A stretch of DNA of 64,000 bases. Origin: Flexivirga caeni. Lineage in GTDB: Bacteria > Actinomycetota > Actinomycetes > Actinomycetales > Dermatophilaceae. Below are positions 26,734 through 34,662 of this stretch, piece after piece. A model generated the notes under the pieces. That model was not told the origin of the DNA and did not search any database. It saw only the letters and a list, made by a program, of their open reading frames with translations. Location: assembly GCF_003724155.1 (NCBI RefSeq), contig NZ_RJJQ01000001.1, forward strand, positions 62,001-126,000. Direction: 5' to 3'. Within the stretch, counting starts at the first letter, position 1; the number at the start of each line of letters is the position of its first letter. The translations under genes and the position numbers were made by a program.

Positions 26734-27090
26734 TCAACGCCCATCTGAGACTCGTTGATACGAAACACGACTCGATCTACGCGTCTCGAATCTGATGTCC
26801 TTAGAGCGCGTTTGACGCGATCCTGTCAAACTTCGCGTTCGACCCCGTTCTCGGAGCTCGACCAGCCTCGCCTGGACTGCTGCGAGTTGATCCCGGTCGG
26901 GTCCCCACGGCGGGCGAGGCACCAAGGTCGCCAGATCGGACTGGATCAGCTGGATCAGCTCGTCGTCCTCGGTGCTGAAGGACGCCCCGATCACCTCGAT
27001 GAGCTGAGCCAGGCGGAAGTCGGGCACCATTCGCCAGATGATCTCGACCGCTTCCAGCACGGGTGGGATTCGGTCCGGATTCCTGAGCAT
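26734..27090 (-). CDS. Small hypothetical protein, 118 aa
   Basis: It begins MLRNPDRIPPVLEAVEIIWR and continues VPDFRLAQLIEVIG, then EDDELIQLIQSDL. The pattern R-x-P-x-R-I, W-x3-PD-x-RL-x-QL and a final acidic DDELI is shared by a family of short bacterial proteins of unknown function that recall DUF1040; that link is tentative. The ATG at 27090 has a good AGGAGA site 8 bp upstream, which decides it over a longer frame. The last ~25 residues are Arg/Ser-rich and may be read-through into decayed sequence. Confidence 0.6.
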   Translation of the reverse strand: MLRNPDRIPPVLEAVEIIWRMVPDFRLAQLIEVIGASFSTEDDELIQLIQSDLATLVPRPPWGPDRDQLAAVQARLVELRERGRTRSLTGSRQTRSKDIRFETRRSSRVSYQRVSDGR

Positions 27091-27178
27091 CGCGTCTCCT
27101 GACGTGTCGTGGACTGGGTCGACGATGTGGACGCTAGAAACAAGGCCGACCTCGGCGATGTGGCGGCATACTTCCCGT

Positions 27179-27397
27179 GTGCCTCGCCCAACGATTCCTG
27201 CGGTCCAGTTCGTCGAGCCGATCTCCTGGGCCGCAGACTTCGATGCCTTGCGACGGATTCTGCGCGAGTTGAGCAAGCAGTCACGACTTGAGACGCTGCA
27301 ACTCCTCCTCGCCGGTCCGAAGCAGACGAGCCAATTACCTTGCCGTCTCGACGAGTTGAAGGCGTTCGAAGACCTCGGGCTGGGTCCAATCGAGTGA
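27179..27397 (+). CDS. Possible small gene, 72 aa
   Basis: A GTG-started frame whose second half looks protein-like (ADFDALRRILRELSKQSRLE, then LDELKAFEDLGLGPIE). There is no good ribosome site and no recognised family. It is divergent from the gene at 26734-27090 and may be the end of a decayed gene. Confidence 0.25.
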   Translation: MPRPTIPAVQFVEPISWAADFDALRRILRELSKQSRLETLQLLLAGPKQTSQLPCRLDELKAFEDLGLGPIE

Positions 27398-27506
27398 CAT
27401 GGCGATCGGACGTGACCTGCTCTGGAGCATCGACCGTGACGCGCTCCCGCGAGTCCAGAACTGCTTGTGTTAGTACGCGAGGTTACCGACATTCACCCGG
27501 CTCTGA

Positions 27507-28121
27507 TCAGCCCTCGCCGTCGATCTCGTCCATGTAACTCCGGAGTGTCCAGTCCGTCAGGCGAGTGATGTCCACCTTGCCCAGCGGCCGGCCCGGATAG
27601 AGGTCGTCGTATGTGATCTGATGCCACTGCTTGACAGCTTGACCACGGTTGAAGTTCATGTCGATCTGGCTGCCCTGGATGGCAGTGCCAAGCACCTTAA
27701 TCATCAACGCTTCCATGTCGAACACCACCGTTGCGGCGTCAACCTCCTTCAGCGCGGAACGGAGACGAATCTCGGACCAGCCCGTCTTGCCGACGTCCAC
27801 AACATCGTCGAACGAGAACCAGGAGAACCGTGTCCAGGTCTTCTGGGCATCGTTCCTGGTGCGATCGTGTGACAACAGCCGTTGACCTATGCCCTGCGTA
27901 CCTCGTGCGATCCCAACGTAGTTCGGCCCGTAATCGTTGTAGAGGATGTAGAGACCTCTTGCCCGCCGGAAGTCGCACACCCGCACGGTTCCGGCGTTGA
28001 TTCCGCGATAGCCCAGCAACTGCCATGGACGCCCCTTGCCCGAGGGCCAACCTACTTGCCCTCTGTCCCAGAACAGCCCGTAGGCACTGACGAGGTGAGA
28101 ACTGGACCCGGACTTGGACAA
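27507..28121 (-). CDS. GIY-YIG nuclease-like protein
   Basis: 204 aa if started at a TTG at 28121, which has a GGGAGG site with 6-bp spacing. The GIY-YIG core is seen as RARGLYILYNDYGPNYVGIA followed by RGTQGIGQRLLSHD, then FSWFSFDDV and a later Glu in DMEALMIKVLG that could be the metal ligand. The conserved Arg is provided by GQRLLSH. The closest architecture is a small restriction or repair nuclease of about 200 aa. It lies 34 bp after a controller-like XRE gene on the same strand. No DNA methyltransferase gene is in the window. Confidence 0.6.
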   Translation of the reverse strand: MSKSGSSSHLVSAYGLFWDRGQVGWPSGKGRPWQLLGYRGINAGTVRVCDFRRARGLYILYNDYGPNYVGIARGTQGIGQRLLSHDRTRNDAQKTWTRFSWFSFDDVVDVGKTGWSEIRLRSALKEVDAATVVFDMEALMIKVLGTAIQGSQIDMNFNRGQAVKQWHQITYDDLYPGRPLGKVDITRLTDWTLRSYMDEIDGEG

Positions 28122-28155
28122 CTCTGGCCTCCCGCATGAGAACTGAGACCTCAGA

Positions 28156-28459
28156 CTACTTACAGTCGCCGGCCCGCCTGCCTGCAATGGTCGAGCGGTT
28201 CGCGGGCAGATTGAACCTCGGCTCAACCTTCTCGACACTCGCCACTACACCGGTCAACAGATCAACCGGGTCCACCTCGATGGCCTCGGCGATGCGCTCG
28301 ACCGCTTTCAGCGTGAGGTTCCGCTCACCCCGCTCCAGGCCACCAACGTAGGTGCGATGTAGGCCAAGGACGTCGGCGAATGCTGTCCTGGGACAGCGAC
28401 CTCGACAGCCGGTATGCGCGGAGGTTCTCGCCCACGCGCCGCTGCAGATCACCCTCCAC
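28156..28459 (-). pseudogene. XRE controller-like regulator with a frameshift
   Basis: From the GTG at 28459 the frame reads VEGDLQRRVGENLRAYRLSR then SLSQD, after which the sequence continues only in another frame as AFADVLGLHRTYVGGLERGE and RNLTLKAVERIAEAIEVDPV. Together these make a complete XRE helix-turn-helix of the kind found in restriction-modification controller (C) proteins, whose HRTYVGGLERGERN segment is characteristic. One extra base near 28,382 causes the shift; sequencing error or real inactivation cannot be separated here. The C-terminal 30 residues are polar and unassigned. It is the first gene of a pair with the GIY-YIG protein. Confidence 0.7.
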
Positions 28460-28496
28460 GGGGTGACCTTCTGGGTCGCAGACCTATTAGTCTACA

Positions 28497-28508
28497 TACT
28501 TATAAGTA
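28497..28508. promoter_or_regulatory. Candidate controller operator palindrome
   Basis: The perfect 12-bp palindrome TACTTATAAGTA lies 38 bp upstream of the XRE start codon, inside a short AT-rich stretch. C-protein boxes and XRE operators are commonly AT-centred palindromes at this distance. The site also lies between the XRE gene and the divergent membrane-protein gene. Confidence 0.5.
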
Positions 28509-28590
28509 GCTCTCGTTGTGGAAGATGTCCGATTGCAAGGGGAGAGAACATAATTCGACAGACAGCCGACGTAGGGATCGGCGACACGAG

Positions 28591-29241
28591 ATGAAGCCCA
28601 AGACGGTACGGGTGACTTTCTGGCTGTTCGGCGTCGCGGTCGCCCTATGGGTGATCGGCGATGTCCTGTCGCTGGTGGACCTGCTCAACCAGCAGGTGTC
28701 CAGCTACGGCGAGGGAAGCGGCTCGGACTACACGGCCGCCGCAACCGAGGTCAACGCCATCGGATTGGTCTTCTTCGTTGTCGTCTGCCTGATCGTGCTG
28801 GCGGTGTTGGCCCTGATCGGCAGGATGCTGGCGCGCGGGTCCAGCGCCGGGCGAGTGACGTTGTTCATCGTCGGCGGACTCTTCGTCCTCCTGGGGATCG
28901 CCAGAACGGTGTCTCTGCTGTCGTCCGGGATCGTGTACGCCCTCAGCGGCGCTGCGCTCCTGGCAGCAGCGGTAGCTGCATCTCATGCGCCGGCCGTGCA
29001 GTGGTTCCAGTGGAAACGATCCACTCTCGCGTCGCCTCAGCCTGTACCTGTTCAACAGCCGTGGTCGCAGCAGCCGGGCCCGACGTACGGCGCACCACAG
29101 CCGCCCCCGACGGGTTGGAGTCCGCAGGCATACCCAGGCAACGCTGGGTGGAATCCACCACAAGGGTCCGGCCGTCCCCTGCCGCCACCGCCCGGACACC
29201 CTCAACAGGATCCGCGCAGCGATCCACGAAGCGGTCAGTAG
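28591..29241 (+). CDS. Membrane protein with Pro/Gln-rich tail
   Basis: 216 aa. Four hydrophobic helices are visible: VTFWLFGVAVALWVIGDVLS, IGLVFFVVVCLIVLAVLAL, VTLFIVGGLFVLLGIA and the IVYALSGAALLAAAVAAS segment. The C-terminal third is a cytoplasmic-type low-complexity region rich in Pro, Gln and Gly (PQPVPVQQPWSQQPGP and PPQGSGRPLPPPPG). This layout is common for uncharacterised actinobacterial membrane proteins. The ATG at 28591 has only a weak site. It is divergent from the XRE/GIY-YIG pair. Confidence 0.7.
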   Translation: MKPKTVRVTFWLFGVAVALWVIGDVLSLVDLLNQQVSSYGEGSGSDYTAAATEVNAIGLVFFVVVCLIVLAVLALIGRMLARGSSAGRVTLFIVGGLFVLLGIARTVSLLSSGIVYALSGAALLAAAVAASHAPAVQWFQWKRSTLASPQPVPVQQPWSQQPGPTYGAPQPPPTGWSPQAYPGNAGWNPPQGSGRPLPPPPGHPQQDPRSDPRSGQ

Positions 29242-29259
29242 TCGGCTGCGACACGGATC

Positions 29260-29559
29260 GTGATTGCGAACCAGGTGCCGGGATCGGGATGCTGGCTCGT
29301 GACCACCTCCAGCGGCACCACGTACACGATCGATTACGACAACGAGCTGGTGACCCGCCACACGTCCGGGGTCACCGACATGCGAATAGACGGACAGACG
29401 GTGCCGCTTCTGGCCTGCTCCCTCATCATGGCCGGTTTGCCACTGCTCACGGTGGTGAACCGCGGAAAGGAGGACGGCGTTGTCACCCGTGTGGCGTCTA
29501 CAGCCGTGGTCCAGATCGAACGCCTCGACAAACCGGTGCGCGCACCGGATCAGCGCTGA
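29260..29559 (+). CDS. Small hypothetical protein, 99 aa
   Basis: Starts at GTG 29260, 18 bp after the membrane-protein stop, so probably the same transcript. Sequence includes CWLVTTSSGTTYTIDYDNEL and DMRIDGQTVPLLACSLIMAG. It is beta-rich with no clear signal peptide and no recognised family. The fold may be a small beta-sandwich; function unknown. Confidence 0.5.
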   Translation: MIANQVPGSGCWLVTTSSGTTYTIDYDNELVTRHTSGVTDMRIDGQTVPLLACSLIMAGLPLLTVVNRGKEDGVVTRVASTAVVQIERLDKPVRAPDQR

Positions 29560-29678
29560 CGTAAGTTTGCGCCCACAGCACACTCGTGAAATGCGCTCCT
29601 AGCGCAGGAGATTCGACGTGGCAGTCCGAAACGCTGGGATAACAGTCTGCGGTCCGGGCTGCTCAGCTGGCGCCGGAA

Positions 29679-30380
29679 TCAGCTCACGGCGGAAGCCCGA
29701 ATCCCGAGTCGAACCGAATGGCCTTGCGAGGCATCGACCACGTGGTGCAGCCCAAGCATCGTGATGCGCCCATCCCGGTTGTTCCACTCACTCGCACCAT
29801 CGTCTCGTCCCAGGATCGGACCGAGTGCGTCGATGGTTGCCTTCCAGAGGTTCGGCCACGCCCGACCAGGTCCGGTGACAAAGGCCAGCTGCAACTCCAC
29901 CGCTCCTTCAGACAACGGCGTGGTCGCTGCAATCTGGTCGCGGATCTGCTCCTTGTAGGCAGCGGTTCCGCCGGCCTTGGTGATGACGACATCGAACGAC
30001 CGCTGTCCGCCGGGATCGGCTGTCGGTATTGCGGTTTCAACTCCGACCGTCGAGCGATCGGAGTGCGCCTTCGATGCCCACACCGACACGAACGGCTGGC
30101 CGGTGCGTTTCGTCAGCTGAGGCACCAACGGATACAGGTAGTTGTCCAGATCGTGCCGGGCGAGAAGTTCGATTGAGTCCGGCAGGCCGACGTCGAGGCG
30201 GATGGCCAGCGGAGCAGGGAAACTGGCCAGCTGCGCAGAGACAAGATCGTGGACATCGTCGATGAAGCTGTTCATCCGAAGCTGTCCGGGTGAGCCGGTC
30301 TTGTCCCAGCTTGCCAGCGCCGGAGCTACCCCGAGCGCGTCGCCGGGCCGGGCCGGCTCCTCGAAGAACGGCAACGCCAT
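29679..30380 (-). CDS. Hypothetical protein, weakly RusA-like
   Basis: 233 aa (ATG 30380; a GTG sits one codon upstream). The middle contains LARHDLDNYLYPLVPQL, and later KATIDALGPILGRDDG and RITMLGLHHV. The order D-x-DNYL ... IDALG ... DDG ... I-x-L recalls the RusA Holliday-junction resolvase pattern, in which such Asp residues bind metal, but similarity is too faint for a firm call. The first 40 residues are unrelated. It is convergent with the gene at 29260 and lies downstream of the GNAT gene. Confidence 0.5.
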   Translation of the reverse strand: MALPFFEEPARPGDALGVAPALASWDKTGSPGQLRMNSFIDDVHDLVSAQLASFPAPLAIRLDVGLPDSIELLARHDLDNYLYPLVPQLTKRTGQPFVSVWASKAHSDRSTVGVETAIPTADPGGQRSFDVVITKAGGTAAYKEQIRDQIAATTPLSEGAVELQLAFVTGPGRAWPNLWKATIDALGPILGRDDGASEWNNRDGRITMLGLHHVVDASQGHSVRLGIRASAVS

Positions 30381-30433
30381 CACGTCGGCACTCTACGGCA
30401 GCCGACTCGCCTCTCTCGCTTGACAGCACCGTG

Positions 30434-30982
30434 TCAAGACGACGACCGAGTGTGGCACCGTCGGTCAAACTTCAAGACGGCCAACAGGTTCTGCCCATGA
30501 GCTGACGAAGCGCCCCTCGCACCGACCTCGCGAAACCCGAGCTTCTCCAGAACCCTGCGGGACGCGAAGTTCCAGTCCCAGACGTCGGCGTGGAGCTCTC
30601 GGTAGCCTGCCGCCCGCGCCCACTGCACCACGGCCAGTGCTGCTTCAGAGGCATATCCCTGGCCGTGGGCGGATCGGAACAGCTCGTATGCCAGCTCTGG
30701 TTCGTCCGGCGATGACTCCTCATCGAGGATCAAGCCACACAGACCGATGACCTCGGAGGTTGCGCGCAATTCGACGGCCAGGAGCCCAGGGCCGTCGTCG
30801 CCCGATTCCCGAAGCCGTGCCGCTATGTCATCGACCGTCGGTCTCCCGTCGGGGTCAATCCGACGCCGCGCGGGAACTCGTGAGTCACGCTCGACCCACA
30901 GCTGGCGGTAGACAGCCGCTTCGTCCACGCGTTGCGGTCGGAGAAGGAGACGATCAGTCTGCAACGTGTCCAGCGTCGGCAT
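30434..30982 (-). CDS. GNAT-family N-acetyltransferase
   Basis: A RimJ/RimL-type acetyltransferase of 182 aa. It begins TLQTDRLLLRPQRVDEAAVY, with the acceptor-binding VIGLCGLILDE strand and the acetyl-CoA loop in RSAHGQGYASEAALAVVQWA, then NFASRRVLEKLGFREVG. The longer in-frame extension to 31216 is a transposase remnant, so the ATG at 30982 is taken as the start. The substrate is unknown. Confidence 0.8.
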   Translation of the reverse strand: MPTLDTLQTDRLLLRPQRVDEAAVYRQLWVERDSRVPARRRIDPDGRPTVDDIAARLRESGDDGPGLLAVELRATSEVIGLCGLILDEESSPDEPELAYELFRSAHGQGYASEAALAVVQWARAAGYRELHADVWDWNFASRRVLEKLGFREVGARGASSAHGQNLLAVLKFDRRCHTRSSS

Positions 30983-31066
30983 CGCGCCATATTCCCACAT
31001 GGCCAGCCCTGACGACCGCACTGTGCGTGCGGTGTTGCGCCGGTCTCGAATCAGGGCCAGGGCCCA

Positions 31067-31216
31067 TCGGCCCGTATCGCAGGCCAGGGCGTCGGCCAGC
31101 TCGAACAACGCATCAGCTCGACGCGTCAAGCACCTGTAGCAACCCTGACGGAACCGGTTCAACCAGGCCAGCTCGTCACCGGGTGGCGTCAACCACCCCG
31201 CATCAGTGATAATCAT
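31067..31216 (-). pseudogene. N-terminal transposase fragment
   Basis: About 50 residues (LAWLNRFRQGCYRCLTRRAD followed by ALFELADALACDTG) match the remembered N-terminal pattern of a large group of actinobacterial transposases (RRADALFELADALLC). The remaining 300+ residues are absent; the frame instead runs into the GNAT gene. The fragment keeps its own ATG at 31216. Confidence 0.55.
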
Positions 31217-31309
31217 GACGCGGTCGCCGTTCCTTCGAATCTCTTTGTCTCACAACAAGAAGCATCGAAGACGGGCGACCGCACTTCACGTCACGACACG
31301 CCGACAATG

Positions 31310-31780
31310 TCACCCACGGCCATGACGGACGTTAAACAACAAGCTCAGAGATCTCCATACCCTGTTGGGTGAGCTCATCAGATTTATTCCACCGGCCAGC
31401 TCATCGGGAAATCGCACCACCACAGCATTGAGCTCCCCGCATAATGCCGAGAGGTCGACGAAGTCCAGGAAAGTCACCCACCTGCTTCCGACTTCGAAGG
31501 CCTCGCGCCATATGGGACCGCCGTAGGTGGGCCCCGACCGACGGTCCATGCTCTCCCGCAGGAGCAGGAGAGCAGCCATCATGTCGGAAGCTTCGATCGC
31601 ATCCAGCGCCTGCTGGCTTTGTTCCTCGGCCGCATGAACCGGACGTATACCGGCCAGCAGGCACAGATCCAGCCGGTCGACTGCTGGAACCCGGGTCGCG
31701 TTCGCGAGCGCCTGAATCTGACGGTTCGCTCCGCCGTCGATGAACGTCTTTCCCCGCTTCGCCCGATCCTCTGTCGCCAC
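31310..31780 (-). CDS. Hypothetical protein, 156 aa
   Basis: Starts at GTG 31780. The sequence is mostly alpha-helical in appearance (QQALDAIEASDMMAALLLLR, then WREAFEVGSRWVTFLDFVDL). No known domain, signal peptide or membrane segment was recognised. It lies alone between the transposase fragment and the HtrA-type protease in the accessory segment, with moderately lower GC in the flanking gap (31,781-31,951). Confidence 0.5.
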   Translation of the reverse strand: MATEDRAKRGKTFIDGGANRQIQALANATRVPAVDRLDLCLLAGIRPVHAAEEQSQQALDAIEASDMMAALLLLRESMDRRSGPTYGGPIWREAFEVGSRWVTFLDFVDLSALCGELNAVVVRFPDELAGGINLMSSPNRVWRSLSLLFNVRHGRG

Positions 31781-31951
31781 GTGACCCCCTCGATGGATCT
31801 CCAGTCACGGTTCTACTGCAAAGCTTCTAACCTTCGTCGCGAACGAAGTGATCAACGCCTGATTAATAGTTACCAATCTGAGAATCGTAGACCCGGTTCT
31901 GAGGGCGTCAGTCCGGCCGGGTCAGTGCCGGCCGAGGGACGGACGAACAGG

Positions 31952-33184
31952 TCAGTTCTCGGGGGAAGTCCCGAGGGTGACGGTGGCGGTGTGCGACTGA
32001 CCCTGGGCGTCGACCCAGCCGACGCTGATCTTGTCGCCCGGGTACTTCGTCTCCAGGACATCGGTCAGCGTGGTCGGTCCGGTAACCTGCTTGCCGCCGA
32101 TGCTGGTGATCGTGGATCCGGCAGTGATGCCTGCCGCTGCGGCCGCGCCGCCCTGCATCGTGCCGACGACCGAGGCGCCGGAGGTGGTCTGGCCGTTGCT
32201 GGTGCCGAAGCCGTTGTCGCTCGAGGACTGGGTGCTGATCTCGACGCCCAGCGCGGCGCGGGGACCGATGTGCACCGTGGAGCTGCGGGTGCCGCTCTCG
32301 ATCTGGTTGGCGATCTTCACGGCCGACGTGATCGGTATGGCGTACCCGGTGATCGGTGAACCCGACGACGCGGCGGTGTCCATCCCGATGACCTTGCCGC
32401 TGGAGTTGACCAGTGGACCACCCGAATAGCCAGGCACGATCTGGGCATTGGTCTGCACCAGCCCCTGCAGCGTCTCCGCGTCCGACCCGGTGCCCTCGTC
32501 GGACGCCGTGATCTGCTGACCGGTCGCGGTCACCGACCCGCTGGTCTTGTAGAGCGTCCCCAAGCCACCGCCCTGCCCGACTGCGGTGATCTTCTCGCCG
32601 AGGAGAGCGCTGCTCGTCGCCAGTGAGGCGGTCTGCAGGCCGCTCGCGCCGCTCAGCTTGATGACGGCGACATCGTGTGTCGGGTCGGAGCCGAGCACCT
32701 TCGCACTGTAGGTCGAACCGCTCCCGACCTTCACCCGGATCGAGGTGGACCCGTCGACGACGTGGTAGTTGGTGAGGACGATCCCGTTGGAGGTCAGCAC
32801 GATGCCGGTCCCGGCACCCTCGCCATTGGTGAGGACGGTGTCGATCATCACCGCGCCCGGCCACGAGGAGACTGCCGTGCCGGAGACCTGGTTGCCGGTG
32901 GTCCGCTGCGACCAGGGGCCGAAGCTGCCGCCGGAGCCGTTCCCGCTCGAACCGCTGCCGGACGAGCCATTGCTGCTCGAGCCGTTTCCGGACGAGCCGT
33001 TTCCGGACGAGCCAGCGCCGGAGGAACCGGAGTTCCCGGACGAACCGCTCGGGGTGGACACCGACGGTGCCGCACCGGACACGGTGACGTGACCGGCTAT
33101 CGCTTCACTGGTGACGACGGCGCTCGCCGGCGCGATCACGGCCACAGCCAACGCCGTCGACACGGCGACCAGACTTCGCTTCAT
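31952..33184 (-). CDS. Secreted HtrA/DegP-like serine protease with PDZ domain
   Basis: 410 aa. The signal peptide (MKRSLVAVSTALAVAVIAPA) is followed by a 40-residue Ser/Gly/Asn repeat linker (residues about 47-88). A trypsin-like domain has His141 (LTNYHVVDG), Asp171 (THDVAVIKL) and Ser254 (PGYSGGPLVN). A C-terminal PDZ domain has the IGGKQVTGPTTLTDVLETKY pattern. It probably degrades misfolded proteins outside the membrane. The ATG at 33184 has an AAGGAG site 8 bp upstream. Unlike many actinobacterial HtrA proteins it is secreted, without a membrane anchor. Confidence 0.9.
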   Translation of the reverse strand: MKRSLVAVSTALAVAVIAPASAVVTSEAIAGHVTVSGAAPSVSTPSGSSGNSGSSGAGSSGNGSSGNGSSSNGSSGSGSSGNGSGGSFGPWSQRTTGNQVSGTAVSSWPGAVMIDTVLTNGEGAGTGIVLTSNGIVLTNYHVVDGSTSIRVKVGSGSTYSAKVLGSDPTHDVAVIKLSGASGLQTASLATSSALLGEKITAVGQGGGLGTLYKTSGSVTATGQQITASDEGTGSDAETLQGLVQTNAQIVPGYSGGPLVNSSGKVIGMDTAASSGSPITGYAIPITSAVKIANQIESGTRSSTVHIGPRAALGVEISTQSSSDNGFGTSNGQTTSGASVVGTMQGGAAAAAGITAGSTITSIGGKQVTGPTTLTDVLETKYPGDKISVGWVDAQGQSHTATVTLGTSPEN

Positions 33185-33304
33185 GGTGTGAACTCCTTGG
33201 GTTCTGTGCGTGAATCCAAGATTGGCGCGCCCACTGATGCGCCACCGCGCAACGCGTTGTGCGCTTCCTGTGAGGCTCTGGGAGACATCTTCCCCCACAC
33301 AACC

Positions 33305-33380
33305 TTCGACCGTCGAGGGTTACGTCACGTATGACGCCCCACGGCATACGCAGCCCTCGACCGTCGAGGGTTACGTCACG
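33305..33380. repeat. Pair of 25-bp direct repeats
   Basis: TCGACCGTCGAGGGTTACGT followed by CACG occurs at about 33306-33329 and again at 33357-33380, 51 bp apart. Each copy contains the near-palindrome CGACCGTCG. They lie between the start of the protease gene and the end of the DUF4229 gene, at the right boundary of the accessory segment. Confidence 0.7.
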
Positions 33381-33394
33381 CAGGACGTCGCCGC

Positions 33395-33637
33395 TCAGTC
33401 CTCGGTGTCGTCGTCCTCGGCCCGGCGGTAGGCCTCTGCGCGAGCCTGGCGCTCGGACACCTTACGCTGCAACTGCGTGGCGAACTGCTCCCGCGGACCA
33501 CGGAGCAGGAAGAACGACACGACCAGCGAAATCACCGCCGACAGCAGCAGCAGCGGCCAGCCGCGCAGTTGCAAGGCGAAGAGGACGAGCAGCGCCACGA
33601 TGAAGATCAGCAGGCGCCAGACGGTGTAGCGCAGCAT
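33395..33637 (-). CDS. DUF4229 small membrane protein
   Basis: 80 aa. Two hydrophobic helices (VWRLLIFIVALLVLFALQL and LLLLSAVISLVVSFFLL) are followed by a charged tail (KVSERQARAEAYRRAEDDDT). DUF4229 proteins are regularly found next to cytochrome c maturation and menaquinone genes in Micrococcales. The ATG at 33637 overlaps the ccsB stop by one base (TGATG), so it is translationally coupled. Function unknown. Confidence 0.8.
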   Translation of the reverse strand: MLRYTVWRLLIFIVALLVLFALQLRGWPLLLLSAVISLVVSFFLLRGPREQFATQLQRKVSERQARAEAYRRAEDDDTED

Positions 33638-34662
33638 CACATTCCCGAGTAGGAGTGCATGCCCACGATGAAGACGTTGACCACACAGAAGTTGAACAGC
33701 ACGCAGGCGAACCCGGCGAGCGCGAGGTAGGCGGCCTTCTTGCCGCTCCAGCCGGCGGTCGCGCGGGCGTGCAGGTAGGCGGCATACACGACCCAGATGA
33801 CGAGCGTCCAGACTTCCTTGGGGTCCCAGCTCCAGTAGTGGCCCCAGGCCTTCTGCGCCCAGATCGCGCCGGCGATCAGGGTGAACGTCCACAGCGGGAA
33901 CGCGATGATCAGCAGCCCGTAGGTCGTGCGGTCCATCACTTCGGAGCCCGGGACGGCATCCATGAACTTGTACTTGGTGTCGTGGATGTCCTCGCGCCAC
34001 TTCTGCACGAAGTACAAGATGGTGGTGGAGAACGCGATGGTGAACAGCGCGACCGACATGATCGCCACGGTGACGTGGATGGTCAGCCAGTAGTTCTTCA
34101 GCGACGGCAGCAGTTCGCTCGCCGCGGTGTAGAAGATCAGGGCTGCCAGCATCTCGGTCAGCAGCGTCGGGCCGACGACGAAAATGCCGAGCGAGCGGAC
34201 GTCGCGCTTCAGGTTCCAGAGCAGGAACGCCAGCAGCACGAAGAACGCACCGACGATGGCGAATTCGTACATGTTGCCCAGCGGCGGGCGCCCGACCGAC
34301 GCAGACCGGAAGACGACACAGGCCGCGAGCAGCAACCAGCCGAGCCAGGTCAGCGCCATCCCGATGCCGGCCCACTGCCGCTTCTCGTGCGGTATGGCGG
34401 GAGCAGTCTCGACCGTCCGCTGCAACACGGTGGTGCTGCCCGCCGCCTCGGCGGCGACCGCCTGCTGCTCACCTGCCAGCTCCGCGCGGCGCGCCTCCTC
34501 CCGCGCTACCCGCCCCGGGTACCCGGCGAGGTCGGCCGCGAAGGACAGCATCGCCAGGCCGAGCACGACCGCGGACGCGTAGAGGAAGTTGTTGGAGAGG
34601 TTGGACAATCCGACATCGGTCGAGTGACCGCCGAAGTCCAAGAAGTGCAAGAAACTGTTCAT
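33637..34662 (-). CDS. ccsB: Cytochrome c synthase subunit CcsB (ResC-like)
   Basis: A polytopic membrane protein of 341 aa that, with ResB, delivers haem to apocytochromes c (system II). The haem-handling tryptophan-rich signature is present (QKAWGHYWSWDPKEVWTLVI), with histidines in LTIHVTVAIMS and further helices with GHPPLGNMYEF-like sequence (RPPLGNMYEFAIVG). It overlaps resB by 4 bp (ATGA) and DUF4229 by one base. Confidence 0.94.
   Translation of the reverse strand: MNSFLHFLDFGGHSTDVGLSNLSNNFLYASAVVLGLAMLSFAADLAGYPGRVAREEARRAELAGEQQAVAAEAAGSTTVLQRTVETAPAIPHEKRQWAGIGMALTWLGWLLLAACVVFRSASVGRPPLGNMYEFAIVGAFFVLLAFLLWNLKRDVRSLGIFVVGPTLLTEMLAALIFYTAASELLPSLKNYWLTIHVTVAIMSVALFTIAFSTTILYFVQKWREDIHDTKYKFMDAVPGSEVMDRTTYGLLIIAFPLWTFTLIAGAIWAQKAWGHYWSWDPKEVWTLVIWVVYAAYLHARATAGWSGKKAAYLALAGFACVLFNFCVVNVFIVGMHSYSGM

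Noticed and set aside
26513..26737. Possible small gene on the minus strand
   Set aside because: Arg/Thr-rich, no ribosome site, no recognisable pattern.
8735..33394. Intact prophage or integrative element
   Set aside because: No capsid, terminase, conjugation or complete integrase genes are present; only remnants of mobile elements were found.
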